Source of the DNA: Pseudomonadota bacterium
Lineage (GTDB): Bacteria > Myxococcota_A > UBA9160 > SZUA-336
Reading direction: 5' to 3'
Length of the DNA stretch: 64,000 nt
NCBI GenBank assembly: GCA_003247575.1
Contig: QJZC01000010.1
Coordinates: 97,597 to 161,596 of the forward strand
A program made the position numbers and the translations under genes. How positions within the stretch are numbered: the first letter of the stretch is position 1; each line of letters begins with the position of its first letter. Of the stretch, positions 1 to 9,396 are shown in pieces. The notes under the pieces were generated by a model. That model worked only from the letters and a program-made list of their open reading frames with translations, searched no databases and was not told the DNA's origin.

Positions 1-1254
1 CCCGTCGTGGTTGGTCGGGACATGCGCGAGAGCGGTATCCCCCTGCTCGAGGCGTTGACGCAGGGCATCCGCAGCGAGGGTGCAGCCGTGATCGACGTGG
101 GCCGCGTCGCCACGCCGATGCTCTACTTCGCGACCACGTCGCTCGGGGCCGCGGGAGGCGCGATGATCACGGCGTCGCACAATCCGGGGGCCTACAACGG
201 GCTCAAGGTGTGTGCGCGAGACGCGGTCCCGGTCGGCCTCGAGAGCGGGCTGCGCGAGATACGCGATGAGGCGCAAGGGCTGCATGGTCAGCCGCTCCCT
301 CCTCTGGCTGGGAAGCTCGAGACTGCGGACGTCGTGGCGGGCTACGTAGACAGCCTGCTCGAGCTCTTCCCCCGCTGTCCGCGCATCAAGGTCGTGATCG
401 ATGCCGGCAACGGAATTGCGGGCGAGGCTCTTGGGCCGCTGCTTCGGCGCTTGCCGATCGATGTGGTCCCAATGTACTTCGAGCCCGACGGGAGCTTCCC
501 GAACCACGAGGCGGATCCGCTCAAGCCGGAGAACGTGGTCGATCTCCAGCGCGAGGTACGAGCGCAGGGTGCGGCGCTCGGGGTCGCCTTCGATGGGGAC
601 GGGGATCGAGCCTTCTTCATCGACGAACAGGGAGACCGGGTTCCGGCGGATCTGATGACGGCGCTGCTGGCTCGCACCGTGATTCAGGCGCAGTTGCTGG
701 GGGCCGGCAGCGGCTGCTCGATCCTGTATGACCTGCGCTCCAGCTGGGTCGTGCCCGAGACCGTTCGCGAGTTGGGAGCCACGCCGGTGCGTGGTCGGGT
801 CGGCCACGCCTTCATGAAACAGAAGATGCGCGAGTCGGGTGCCCGCTTCGGCGGAGAGCTGTCGGGGCACTACTACTTCCCGTTCCCCGCAGGGTACGTC
901 GCGGACGACGGTGCGGCGGCGTTCCTGCTTGTGTTGCAGGCGCTCGAGCTCACGCAGGAACCCTTGTCCAAGCTCTGGCGGCCGCTCGCCAAGTACGCTC
1001 AGAGTGGCGAGGTCAACTCGCGGGTGGACGATGTGCAGAGCGCCTTGTCCAAGGTTCGGGGCGCGTTCGCGGGAGGCCAGGCGGACGAGCTCGACGGATT
1101 GACGGTTTCCTTCGAGGACTGGTGGTTCAATCTGCGTCCGTCCAATACGGAGCCGCTACTGCGCCTGAACGTGGAAGCGGCCGATGGGGCGAGCATGGTC
1201 GAGCGGCGAGACGAGATTCTCGGACTGCTCCAGTCGCGAGAGAATCCGGTCTAG
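1..1254 (+). CDS. manB: Phosphomannomutase/phosphoglucomutase (5' end outside window)
   Basis: An alpha-D-phosphohexomutase that interconverts hexose 6-phosphate and 1-phosphate, supplying GDP-mannose or UDP-glucose for envelope polysaccharides in the cytoplasm. The reading frame is open to base 1 and the residues before the first possible start (PVV) continue the family, so the N-terminus lies upstream. All four family motifs are visible: the phosphoserine loop TASHNP (near residue 56), the metal loop DGDGDR (near 196), the sugar-binding GELSGH (near 277) and the C-terminal phosphate loop RPSNTEP (near 380). The remaining 417 residues fit a protein of about 450-460. The choice between mannose and glucose specificity cannot be made from sequence alone. 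The following gene starts 8 bp after the stop. Confidence 0.93.
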   Translation, partial: PVVVGRDMRESGIPLLEALTQGIRSEGAAVIDVGRVATPMLYFATTSLGAAGGAMITASHNPGAYNGLKVCARDAVPVGLESGLREIRDEAQGLHGQPLPPLAGKLETADVVAGYVDSLLELFPRCPRIKVVIDAGNGIAGEALGPLLRRLPIDVVPMYFEPDGSFPNHEADPLKPENVVDLQREVRAQGAALGVAFDGDGDRAFFIDEQGDRVPADLMTALLARTVIQAQLLGAGSGCSILYDLRSSWVVPETVRELGATPVRGRVGHAFMKQKMRESGARFGGELSGHYYFPFPAGYVADDGAAAFLLVLQALELTQEPLSKLWRPLAKYAQSGEVNSRVDDVQSALSKVRGAFAGGQADELDGLTVSFEDWWFNLRPSNTEPLLRLNVEAADGASMVERRDEILGLLQSRENPV

Positions 1255-1261
1255 CAGCCCG

Positions 1262-2128
1262 GTGGCGCGAGCCGTCCGTGCAGTGAGTACGCCCATTGGC
1301 GCGTTGTACTCTGGTGTACGTGCGGTCGCTTCCGCGGCGGCGTTTCTGCGCGGCGAACGCCGGCTCTGGGGCTTGTGTATCGCGCCGATTCTCACGACGA
1401 GCCTGCTCTTTGCGCTGACGATCGTGGCCTTCTTCGGGCTTGCCTTCGATCCGCTCTACGGCTGGCTCGAGGGTGCGATCCGTGTTGCCGACCCGCAGGC
1501 ATGGTGGGAGTGGCTCTGGGTCGCGCCCTTACGCGGAGTGGCCTGGCTGTTGCGTGCTGGGATCGTGGTGGTCTTCTTCGGTCTGCTGTACCTGCTGTTC
1601 GTTGCACTGGGCGGGGTGGTTGCGGCGCCCTTTCTCGATCTTCTCTCGCGTCGCGTCGAGGAGATCGAGTCCCGTTGTGTGCTCGAGGTTCCGGTTGGCT
1701 TTCGTGGAGTCCTCTGGAGCATGGGCCAGGAGCTACGCCGCGCGAGCTTCCTGTTGCTGGGAGGGCTTGCGATCGTCGTGCTGGGTTGGATCCCAGGAGG
1801 GCAGCTCCCTGCCGTGGTCGCCGCGGGGTTCTTCACAGCATTCTTCGTGCCGCTCGAGTACACCGGCTTCGTTCTGGATCGCCGAGCGCTCAGCTTCCGG
1901 CAACGCCGCAGTTGGCTGTGGCGTCATCGCTTCGTGATGCTCGGGTTCGGTGCGACTGCAATGGCGACGTTCCTGGTTCCGGTGGTGAACTTCCTGTGCC
2001 TGCCGCTGCTGGTCACCGCGGGGACGCGCCTCGCGCTGGAGCTCGATCCCGGTTCGAGTCATCGTGGCTCGAGCCCGGGCCCCCCCGGCACCCGCGCTCT
2101 GAACTCGTCGGAGCCGACCGGGGGGTGA
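1262..2128 (+). CDS. EI24/CysZ-like integral membrane protein
   Basis: A 288-residue multi-pass inner-membrane protein. Hydrophobic segments are seen after the LRGERRLWGLCIAP stretch (LLFALTIVAFFGL), around the WLWVAP to LLYLLFVALGGVVAAPF region, and again at LLLGGLAIVVLGW and MATFLVPVVNFLCLPLL. The spacing and the conserved 'G..R.W....P' entry resemble the EI24/CysZ family; CysZ members are linked to sulfate uptake. An open frame extends upstream into manB, but GTG 1262 is the first start after the manB stop, so it is preferred; GTG 1283 is an alternative. The tail is Ser/Pro-rich and low complexity. No sulfate-assimilation gene is nearby, so a transport substrate is not assigned. Confidence 0.7.
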   Translation: MARAVRAVSTPIGALYSGVRAVASAAAFLRGERRLWGLCIAPILTTSLLFALTIVAFFGLAFDPLYGWLEGAIRVADPQAWWEWLWVAPLRGVAWLLRAGIVVVFFGLLYLLFVALGGVVAAPFLDLLSRRVEEIESRCVLEVPVGFRGVLWSMGQELRRASFLLLGGLAIVVLGWIPGGQLPAVVAAGFFTAFFVPLEYTGFVLDRRALSFRQRRSWLWRHRFVMLGFGATAMATFLVPVVNFLCLPLLVTAGTRLALELDPGSSHRGSSPGPPGTRALNSSEPTGG

Positions 2129-2232
2129 CCTCGTGCGGGAGCGGCTGAGGGGCTCTCGAGGACCGTAAGTCTCCGTGCGCCGCCCGCGCAGGCTTGCTCG
2201 CCCGGCTACAGTACATTTGATAGTATGCAGCA

Positions 2233-3411
2233 TTGGTGCCGAGTTCACTCGAACCCATTCTAGTCACTGGTTCTGACGGGCCCCGTCCGTTCATGCGGGG
2301 AATCCTCGTCCAGTCGTTGGTGTCCCGAGGGGTTCCCTTCGATGTCGCGCTCGAGACCGCGACCCAGGTTCGAGACCAGATCGCCGATCGGGGTGAGGTC
2401 TCTGCCGAGGACATCTCGAAGCTGCTCCACCAGATCCTCGGGGATCGCGACGATATCGACGCCCCGCTGCTACCACCGGCCTATCCGGCTCCGATGGTGC
2501 TGGATTCCCGCGGGGCCCGGAGCCCGTTCTCGAAGGGTATGCTCGCGGTGTCGCTCCAGGGGGCCGGCATCGAGCCCGGCGATGCCTACACCGTCGCCAG
2601 CGAGCTCGAGCGGCGCCTCCTGCGGACCGGTCGCCGAGAGATCGACCGCAACGAGCTGCGTGGGCTCACCGCGGAGACGATCGAGCGTCGCTTCGGCGAG
2701 CGCGCTGCAAAGCGCTATCGCGTCTGGCGTCGCGCGGCCGAGGACGGCAAACCGATCCTGCTGCTCGTAGGCGGCTCGACCGGGGTCGGCAAGACCAGCG
2801 TGGCCGTCGAGGTCGCGCGCCGGCTCGAGATCTCGCGGGTGATGGGTACCGACTCGATCCGCCAGATCATGCGGCTGATGTTCTCGGAAGATCTGCTGCC
2901 CGAAATCCACTGCTCTACGTACGACGCGCACACCGTGCTCAATCCCGAGGCGCTCGGCGCGCGCGATCCAGTCGTGGCCGGCTTTCGGGAGCAGGCTCAG
3001 AAAATCTCCGTGGGGGTGCATGCGCTTCTCGACCGAGCGGTCGAAGAGAATACGAGCATGCTCATCGAGGGGGTGAACGTACTTCCCGGGATGGTTTCCC
3101 TGGATCGATATCGGGAGCACGCCCACGTCATTTGTCTTGTGGTGGCAACCCTAGACGTGGAATCGTATCGAAATCGGTTCTCCATTCGCGCGCGGAAGGC
3201 TACCGAGAGAGCTCCTGAACGGTATTTGGAGCACTTTGACGCGATCATCAAAATTCAGAACTACATTCTCGGGGAAGCTGAGCTGTACGGGATTCCGATC
3301 ATCGACAACGTCGGATTCGATGCAGCGGTTCTATCGGTGACGCGCTCCATCATTTCGACCTTGGACAAGTCCATGCCGCCCGATGAGCCTCGCGCAGAGT
3401 TGGATACGTGA
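2233..3411 (+). CDS. 2-phosphoglycerate kinase-like P-loop protein with two ATP-cone-like repeats
   Basis: A 392-residue cytoplasmic protein. Two ATP-cone-like segments are seen in tandem: one around residues 14-72 (RPFMRGILVQSL) and one around 92-155 (SPFSKGMLAVSLQGAG). Both have the charged turn and helix pattern of nucleotide-sensing cones. They are followed by a kinase domain with Walker A GGSTGVGKTS near residue 180 and a DSIRQIMR segment. This layout matches 2-phosphoglycerate kinases, which in methanogens make 2,3-bisphosphoglycerate, the precursor of cyclic 2,3-diphosphoglycerate. The bacterial substrate is unproven. The start is TTG 2233 or GTG 2236; no strong ribosome site is visible, and ATG 2294 would cut into the first cone. 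It stands alone, 104 bp after the preceding gene. Confidence 0.75.
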   Translation: MVPSSLEPILVTGSDGPRPFMRGILVQSLVSRGVPFDVALETATQVRDQIADRGEVSAEDISKLLHQILGDRDDIDAPLLPPAYPAPMVLDSRGARSPFSKGMLAVSLQGAGIEPGDAYTVASELERRLLRTGRREIDRNELRGLTAETIERRFGERAAKRYRVWRRAAEDGKPILLLVGGSTGVGKTSVAVEVARRLEISRVMGTDSIRQIMRLMFSEDLLPEIHCSTYDAHTVLNPEALGARDPVVAGFREQAQKISVGVHALLDRAVEENTSMLIEGVNVLPGMVSLDRYREHAHVICLVVATLDVESYRNRFSIRARKATERAPERYLEHFDAIIKIQNYILGEAELYGIPIIDNVGFDAAVLSVTRSIISTLDKSMPPDEPRAELDT

Positions 3412-3543
3412 GGCTCGAGCCCCGCTCCGATTTCCGCGCTCCGTCTTCCGCGCTGGAAGGGGCTGGGACCGGGCGGCGACCTCGAAATCTTCGGACCTAG
3501 AGAGGCCATCGGAAGCCCGGTGTCGGCTTCGCGGAGGAAGCAC

Positions 3544-4401
3544 ATGATCACTCAGTGGGTACGGAAGCTCGCGATCGTCGTTCTGGCGGGGTCGGTGGTC
3601 GCTTGCGGCACGCTCTCTGTGAGCGAGGAGAAGCGCATCGGGGCCGCACAGCAGCGCCAGGTGCGCCAATCGCTCGACCTCATGCGAGATCCGGTCGTCG
3701 TGGACTACGTGCGCAAGCTCGGTGCCGAGCTGGCGGAGTCGTCGCGGCCCTCGCCGTTCGACCTGCGCTTCTATGTGGTCGAGGATGAGTCTCTGAACGC
3801 CTTCGCGACCTTCGGTGGAGCGATCTACATCCATACCGGGATCATCGAGCGCAGCAACGACGTCAGCGAGCTCGCGGGTGTGATCGCGCACGAGATCGGG
3901 CACGTGACGGCAAGGCATCTCGCGCAGAACGCGAAGACTCGGCGAAACACGGGCGTCGCTGCGCAGATCGCCGCCATCGCGCTGGCGATCGCGACCGGGA
4001 ATTCGCTGTTGGCTCAGGGAGGGCAGGTGCTGACGGACCTGTCGGCGACCGCGTTCCTGAACTCGTTCACGCGCGAGTTCGAGGCGGAGGCGGACGTGCT
4101 GGCGGTCGAGACCCTGATCAATGCGGGCTATGACCCCGAGGGAATGATCCGGTTGTTCCGCACGTTGCAGGCCGAGGGCGGGGGAGGGGGCATCCGGTTC
4201 CTCCAGGACCACCCGACCAATACGGAGCGCATCAATTCGGTCGAGAAGCAGATCGAGCAGGCGGGCTTCCCCGGCGGCAAGGCCGATGACGGCGGGCGCT
4301 TGGAGATCATCAAGGAGCGGATCGAGCTGATCGCGGGTACCGAGGGCGACTCCTTCTACGATGAAGACGAGGAAGAAGCTCTCGAAGAAGACGAGGAGTA
4401 G
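3544..4401 (+). CDS. M48-family metalloprotease, lipoprotein
   Basis: A periplasmic zinc endopeptidase of 285 residues. A short positive N-terminus and hydrophobic stretch lead into the lipobox VVAC with the lipid cysteine at residue 21. The zinc site HEIGH lies at 116-120 and the third ligand is probably in EFEAEAD. The last 25 residues are strongly acidic. ATG 3544 is chosen because GGAGGAAG (3533-3540) sits just upstream; the open frame runs 8 codons further but lacks that spacing. E. coli relatives such as LoiP and BepA handle misfolded outer-membrane proteins. The next gene begins 3 bp after the stop, so it heads a coupled cluster with an AAA ATPase, a VWA protein and an SppA-type peptidase. 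Confidence 0.9.
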   Translation: MITQWVRKLAIVVLAGSVVACGTLSVSEEKRIGAAQQRQVRQSLDLMRDPVVVDYVRKLGAELAESSRPSPFDLRFYVVEDESLNAFATFGGAIYIHTGIIERSNDVSELAGVIAHEIGHVTARHLAQNAKTRRNTGVAAQIAAIALAIATGNSLLAQGGQVLTDLSATAFLNSFTREFEAEADVLAVETLINAGYDPEGMIRLFRTLQAEGGGGGIRFLQDHPTNTERINSVEKQIEQAGFPGGKADDGGRLEIIKERIELIAGTEGDSFYDEDEEEALEEDEE

Positions 4402-4404
4402 AGA

Positions 4405-5802
4405 GTGGGGCGTCCCTCGACTCATGGGGAGCTGGTCGCTTCTGGATATCGCCCGCGCTCGGTTCGTCAGGAGCTGCGCGAGAACCTGCTTCAGCGGATT
4501 CAAAAGGGAGAGCCCCTCTTTCCCGGGATGATCGGCTATGAAGGCACCGTGGTTCCCGCGGTGGAGCACGCGATTCTGGCCGGACACGACATGATCTTTC
4601 TCGGCGAGCGTGGGCAGGGAAAGACTCGAATGATCCGGCAGCTGGTGGAACTGCTCGACCCCTGGATTCCGGTCATCGCGGGGAGCGAGGTGAACGACGA
4701 CCCCCTGCATCCAGTCAGCAGATACGGACGTTCGCAGCTCGAGGAACATGGCGACGCGACCCCGATCGAGTGGATCCGCCGCGAAGAACGCTACGGTGAG
4801 AAGCTCGCGACGCCCGACGTCACGATCGCCGATCTCCTCGGTGAGATCGATCCGATCAAGGTTGCGGAGGGACGCTATCTGGCCGACGAGGCGACGCTCC
4901 ACTTCGGGCTCATCCCACGCACGAACCGCGGCATCTTCTGTGTAAACGAGTTGCCCGATCTGCCCGAACGGGTCCAGGTCGGACTGTTCAACGTGCTCGA
5001 GGAGCGAGACTTTCAGGTCAAGGGATTCAAGGTGCGTCTTCCGCTCGACGTGCTGGTGGTCGCGAGTGCGAATCCCGAGGACTACACGCGTCGCGGACGC
5101 ATCATCACACCGCTCAAGGACCGCTATCAGGCGCAGATCCGGACGCACTACCCGCAGAGCCGCGAGCTCGAGATCGATGTAATGGAGCAGGAGGGTACGC
5201 GCTCGTTGGACGCGTCGCTGCGTTACTTCGTACCCGCGTTCATGAAGCAGATTCTGGCGGAGATCACCTTGCAGGCTCGCGAGAGCCCGGACGTGAGCCA
5301 GGCTTCGGGCGTCTCCGTTAGAACCTCGATCGCCAACTACCAGACTCTGATTGCTGCAGCCGAACGGCGCGCGCTACGCGAGGGCGAGGGCGAGGCGGTA
5401 CCGCGTGTCTCGGACTTGGCCGCGCTCGCGAGCTCGACTCTGGGCAAGCTCGAGCTCGAGTACGGTGGCGGCGAGACCCCCGAGGATGAGATCTTCGAGC
5501 GCCTGCTGCGTCGTGCGACGAAGACGGTATTCGACGAGCATGTGTATGTGGAGGATCTGAGACCGCTGGTCGAGTCGTTCGACGAGGGGTGGAAGGTCGA
5601 GGTCGGTGCCGGGATCCCGTCGCGCGAGTACATCGAGGGTCTCGAGAACCTTCGCGGGCTCTCTCAGGCGGTGGAGAAGCTCAGTATTGGTGACGGGCCG
5701 GGTCGCGTGGCTTCGGGGCTCGAGTTCCTGCTCGAGGGACTTCACCTGTCCAACAAGCTCAACAAGGACGTGCAGGGACAGCGCGTTCTGTATCGCGGTT
5801 GA
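4405..5802 (+). CDS. MoxR/Mg-chelatase-type AAA ATPase
   Basis: A 465-residue cytoplasmic AAA+ ATPase of the ChlI/MoxR group. Walker A GERGQGKT is at residues 67-74 and sensor 1 (VVASANPED) near 215. The Walker B region reads GIFCVNELPDL, with Asn where Asp is usual. The C-terminal half forms the lid and a helical extension. These ATPases work with a VWA partner, and the next gene (3 bp downstream) encodes one, so the pair probably forms a chaperone-like remodelling complex analogous to ChlI-ChlD or RavA-ViaA. The GTG start at 4405 lies 3 bp after the M48 stop. No chlorophyll or cobalamin gene is present, so metal chelation is unlikely. Confidence 0.87.
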   Translation: MGRPSTHGELVASGYRPRSVRQELRENLLQRIQKGEPLFPGMIGYEGTVVPAVEHAILAGHDMIFLGERGQGKTRMIRQLVELLDPWIPVIAGSEVNDDPLHPVSRYGRSQLEEHGDATPIEWIRREERYGEKLATPDVTIADLLGEIDPIKVAEGRYLADEATLHFGLIPRTNRGIFCVNELPDLPERVQVGLFNVLEERDFQVKGFKVRLPLDVLVVASANPEDYTRRGRIITPLKDRYQAQIRTHYPQSRELEIDVMEQEGTRSLDASLRYFVPAFMKQILAEITLQARESPDVSQASGVSVRTSIANYQTLIAAAERRALREGEGEAVPRVSDLAALASSTLGKLELEYGGGETPEDEIFERLLRRATKTVFDEHVYVEDLRPLVESFDEGWKVEVGAGIPSREYIEGLENLRGLSQAVEKLSIGDGPGRVASGLEFLLEGLHLSNKLNKDVQGQRVLYRG

Positions 5803-5805
5803 AGC

Positions 5806-7446
5806 ATGCGGCGCCGAGCCGACGCGCGCATCGTTTACAGTCGCTGGGACGGAACTCGCACGGGCTACTCGCTCGAGGCCGACCAGGCTCTCGATGAGCT
5901 CTCACGCTACATGATGGAGGGGCTGAGCGCGCAGGAGGCGCTCGACTGGATGCGTGAGGGCGGTTTCGAGCTTGCCGGCATGGACTTTCGCGTGATGGGA
6001 AGCGAAGAGCTGGCAGCAGAGCTACGGCGCCAGCTGGACGACCTGCTCCAGTCGTACAACATGGAGCGCACGTTCGACGAGCGCATGGAGCGGCTGCGCG
6101 ACATTCTGGCGCGCGAGGAGCGCGCGGTTCGCGAAGAGCAGGGGCTCGAGTCGTCGCGCTGGAATGACTTCAAGCGGCGAGAAGACCAGCTTCCCCGACA
6201 GCTGTCGCGCGCGCTCGAGCGGTTCTCTGACTACGACTGGACCGACGCCCAGGCCGAAGAGGACTATCGCGAGTTGCTCGAGGACCTCGAGGAGACGCGT
6301 GCGCTCGAGCGCTTCGCCGCTTCCCAGGGTCGGCGCATGCAGGGACCGAATGATCTGTCGTACGAAGAAGCGCGTGAGATCATGGAGGCCGCGCAGAGCA
6401 TGGCGCAGATGCTCGATGCGCTGCGCGATGGGAACTTCGAGGCGATAGATCCCGAGACGCTCGCGGAGCTGCTCGGTGAGCAAGCCGGACAGTCGATCCT
6501 GATCTTGCGCGATCTCCGGGGCACGATGGAGCGCGCGGGGTATCTGCGCGACGGTGAATGGGGAATGGAGCTCACGCCGCGAGCGCTGCGGCGTCTCGGA
6601 GAGCTCGCGCTCGAGGATATCTACCGTAACCTGGATCGCGGAACCTTCGGCGGACACGAGACCCAGAAGCCGGGCGGTGGAGTCGTTTGCACGGAACGCA
6701 GCCTCCCGTACGAATTCGGACGGCCAGCGCACCTCGATGCGATCGGCACGGTCAGGAACGCGCTTCATCGGACGGCGGGGCGCAGGCGGCAGCCTGGCCG
6801 TGGCGTCGAGATCGAGCCTGGCGATATCGAGGTCTTCGACTCGGATCAGCTCACCGAGACGACGACCGTGTTGCTGCTCGATATGAGTTGGTCGATGTCC
6901 TGGCAGGGACGCTGGCCAGCAGCCAAGCGAGTGGCGGTTGCCATGGATCATCTGATCCGCACGCGTTTTCCACGTGATCGCTTCTTCGTCGTTGGATTCT
7001 ATACCACCGCGCGTCAGCTCCAGGTGCGCGAGCTCCCCGAACTGGTCTGGAACATGTCCGAGCCGTTCACCAATCTGCAGGACGGACTGCGCCTTGCGCA
7101 GCGCTTGATCGAGCGGAATCCCAATCCCAACAAGCAGATCATCGTCATCACAGATGGGCAGCCGACCGCCTACTTTCGTGGGGGGGAGCTGCATGTGGAG
7201 TGGCCACACATGCGTGGCGGCATCAGTCCGAACGCGACCCGAGAAACCCTGATCGAGGTGCGGCGGGTGACCCAGAAGTCGATCCGCATCAACACCTTCA
7301 TGTTGGACAACTCGCCCGAGTTGCTTCAGTTCGTCGAGGCGATGACTCGCATCAACCGGGGGCGCGCTTTCTATACGACGCCCGAGCATATCGGCCAGTA
7401 CATCATGGTCGACTACCTGGACCGGAAGCGAAAGCGCGTCGCCTGA
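5806..7446 (+). CDS. VWA-domain protein, partner of the AAA ATPase
   Basis: A 546-residue soluble protein. The first 330 residues are highly charged and helical. The C-terminal von Willebrand A domain has a full MIDAS: DMSWS with D359, S361 and S363, a threonine-containing loop (PFTNLQDG), and ITDGQPTA. MIDAS proteins bind divalent metal and a carboxylate of the partner, here most likely the AAA protein encoded 3 bp upstream. The next gene overlaps by one base (TGATG at 7444-7448), so translation is coupled. No signal peptide or membrane segment is visible. Substrate is unknown; flanking proteases on both sides suggest a role in protein quality control, which is inference. Confidence 0.85.
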   Translation: MRRRADARIVYSRWDGTRTGYSLEADQALDELSRYMMEGLSAQEALDWMREGGFELAGMDFRVMGSEELAAELRRQLDDLLQSYNMERTFDERMERLRDILAREERAVREEQGLESSRWNDFKRREDQLPRQLSRALERFSDYDWTDAQAEEDYRELLEDLEETRALERFAASQGRRMQGPNDLSYEEAREIMEAAQSMAQMLDALRDGNFEAIDPETLAELLGEQAGQSILILRDLRGTMERAGYLRDGEWGMELTPRALRRLGELALEDIYRNLDRGTFGGHETQKPGGGVVCTERSLPYEFGRPAHLDAIGTVRNALHRTAGRRRQPGRGVEIEPGDIEVFDSDQLTETTTVLLLDMSWSMSWQGRWPAAKRVAVAMDHLIRTRFPRDRFFVVGFYTTARQLQVRELPELVWNMSEPFTNLQDGLRLAQRLIERNPNPNKQIIVITDGQPTAYFRGGELHVEWPHMRGGISPNATRETLIEVRRVTQKSIRINTFMLDNSPELLQFVEAMTRINRGRAFYTTPEHIGQYIMVDYLDRKRKRVA

Positions 7447-9290
7447 TGGCCTCGCCTCCGTGGGAGCTGGACGCGCGGCGCGGCGCGTTGGCGGCAGTGG
7501 CACGCCTGTCTGGATCACGGGCGTTGCACCCGGTGGGGCGCCTTGCCTTCAACGTGGGACGCCTGGGGCGTGATCTGGTCGTTGCCGCGGTCGCGGCGCG
7601 CATGCCACGAGACTGGTTGTTGCTCCGGCTCGACCGGGGCCTGACCGAGCTGCCCTCGAGCAGCCGCTGGCTGTCTAGCTGGGCGCCGGCGCCGCTGTCC
7701 TTGTCGGTAGTGCTCGAAGCACTCGAGTATCTGGAGGGTGACTCCAAGGCGACCGGGGTGCTGATCCGCATGGGAGCCGTGCCCACCGGCTGGGCGAAGC
7801 TGGCCTCGATCGCGCGCGCGCTCGCGCGCGTTCGCCAGGCTGGAAAGCGCATCGTCGTCTACGCCTCGCACGGTGCAAATGGAGCGGCTTGGCTCGGGAG
7901 TCTGGCGCATGCTTTCTGGATGGCTCCCGCCGGACGCCTCGATCTCGTGGGTGTCCGCATCGAATCTCCCTTCGTGCGCGGTGCGCTCGAGCGCTTTCGC
8001 GTTCGACCTCTGGTGCTGCAGGCCGGGCGCTACAAATCCGTCGGAGAGATGCTCGAGCGCGACTCGATGAGCGAAGATGCGCGCAGCGCTCTCGAGGCCG
8101 TCGTGGATGACCTCTACGCCACGCTCCTCCAAGCACTTGCCCGGCGCGCTGGAAGTGAGGAGCGGGCGCGCGAGTGGATCGATCGCGGCCCCTACCTGGC
8201 GGCCGAGGCGTTCGAGACGGGTCTGGTCGATCGACTGCTGTATCCAGACGAGCTACCCGAAGCGCTCGCCGCGTTCGAGAGCGAGGAGCCGGGTTGCGGC
8301 CGAGATCTGCCTACTGCGACCTCGAGTTCTGGGGGACAGATCGCTGAGTCGAGCTCGGAGGACGGACCCGAAGCTTCTGGGCCGACTGCCGGCGCCGGGA
8401 ATGCGCGCGAGAAGCCCGTGCTGGTCGCCCCCGACGTCTACGTGCGTATGATGAGGCCGCGCTTTCGCTGGCGCCCCGTTCTGCGTCCGCCGGCGCAGGT
8501 GATCGTCGTTCCGATCGTGGGAGCCATCGACATGGACCTCGCCCGGCTGGTTCAAGCCTGGCTCGCTCCATTGCGAGAGCGGTCCGCCGTCAAGGCTGTC
8601 GTGCTGCGCATCGACAGTCCGGGAGGGGATCCCGCTGCGTCGGACTTGATCTGGCACGCGGTCAAGCGGCTGCGGGCGAGCAAGCCGGTCGTCGCGAGCA
8701 TGGGCGATACGGCCGCGTCCGGCGGATACTACGCGGCGATGGCGGCGAATGCGATCGTCGCCGAAGAGACCACGCTCACGGGCTCGATTGGAGTCGCGAT
8801 GGCGGGGGTCGAGCTGCGAGAGGCCCTCCGCTGGCTCGGTGTCCAGTTCGATGGCGTTCAGCGCGGAAAGCATGCGGGAATGTTCGGTTTCTCGCACGAG
8901 CACAGCGCAGAGGAGCGGGAGCTGCTCGAACGCCAGATTCGGGTACTCTATGACGACTTCGTGGCGAAGGCTGCGGAGGGGCGCCAGATGACATCCACAG
9001 AGCTCGACGCAGTTGCGCAGGGCAGGGTTTGGAGCGGGGCCGCAGCGGCGGAGCACGGCTTGGTCGACCTCGTTGGCGGTCTGCCCGAGGCGCTAGACCG
9101 CGCCCGTCTCCTGGCCGGGCTGGATCGAGCTGCTGGAGACGTCGTGTGGCTTGCGCCACCGACGGGGCTCCTGAGACGGCTTCTCTCCGATGGCGAGGAC
9201 GCCTACGATGCTATGGTCCGGTCTCCCTGGTCGCCCGGTCTCGGTGTCGCTGCCACCGCCTGGTGTCCGGTGCGCTGCGTGCTGCGCTGA
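7446..9290 (+). CDS. sppA: S49 signal-peptide-peptidase-like protease (SppA, two-domain form)
   Basis: A 614-residue tandem S49 peptidase like E. coli 67K SppA, which degrades cleaved signal peptides in the membrane. The N-terminal half carries the general-base lysine (GRYKSVGE, K197). The C-terminal half carries the nucleophile in TAASGGYY (S425) and the family segment TLTGSIGV. A Ser/Gly/Glu-rich linker near residues 280-320 joins the halves. ATG 7446 is chosen because it overlaps the VWA stop; the open frame upstream lies inside that gene. No clear N-terminal transmembrane helix is seen, unlike E. coli SppA, so membrane attachment may be peripheral. Confidence 0.88.
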   Translation: MASPPWELDARRGALAAVARLSGSRALHPVGRLAFNVGRLGRDLVVAAVAARMPRDWLLLRLDRGLTELPSSSRWLSSWAPAPLSLSVVLEALEYLEGDSKATGVLIRMGAVPTGWAKLASIARALARVRQAGKRIVVYASHGANGAAWLGSLAHAFWMAPAGRLDLVGVRIESPFVRGALERFRVRPLVLQAGRYKSVGEMLERDSMSEDARSALEAVVDDLYATLLQALARRAGSEERAREWIDRGPYLAAEAFETGLVDRLLYPDELPEALAAFESEEPGCGRDLPTATSSSGGQIAESSSEDGPEASGPTAGAGNAREKPVLVAPDVYVRMMRPRFRWRPVLRPPAQVIVVPIVGAIDMDLARLVQAWLAPLRERSAVKAVVLRIDSPGGDPAASDLIWHAVKRLRASKPVVASMGDTAASGGYYAAMAANAIVAEETTLTGSIGVAMAGVELREALRWLGVQFDGVQRGKHAGMFGFSHEHSAEERELLERQIRVLYDDFVAKAAEGRQMTSTELDAVAQGRVWSGAAAAEHGLVDLVGGLPEALDRARLLAGLDRAAGDVVWLAPPTGLLRRLLSDGEDAYDAMVRSPWSPGLGVAATAWCPVRCVLR

Positions 9291-9396
9291 CCTCACCCGG
9301 ACGAAGCCGCGAGTGAGCCCAACCGACGTACCCAGGCCGGATCGGCGTATGCAGGGGCAGGCTCCATGCATGCAACGATCATGAGAGGAAAGGGCC

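Noticed and set aside
3331..5148. 605-codon minus-strand open frame
   Set aside because: Covers the M48 and AAA genes in antisense, with no domain of its own.
4405..7446. Magnesium or cobalt chelatase (ChlI-ChlD)
   Set aside because: No large chelatase subunit or tetrapyrrole genes nearby; MoxR-VWA pairs of this kind are common outside pigment synthesis.
6022..7518. 498-codon minus-strand open frame
   Set aside because: Antisense of the VWA gene, no motif and no ribosome site.
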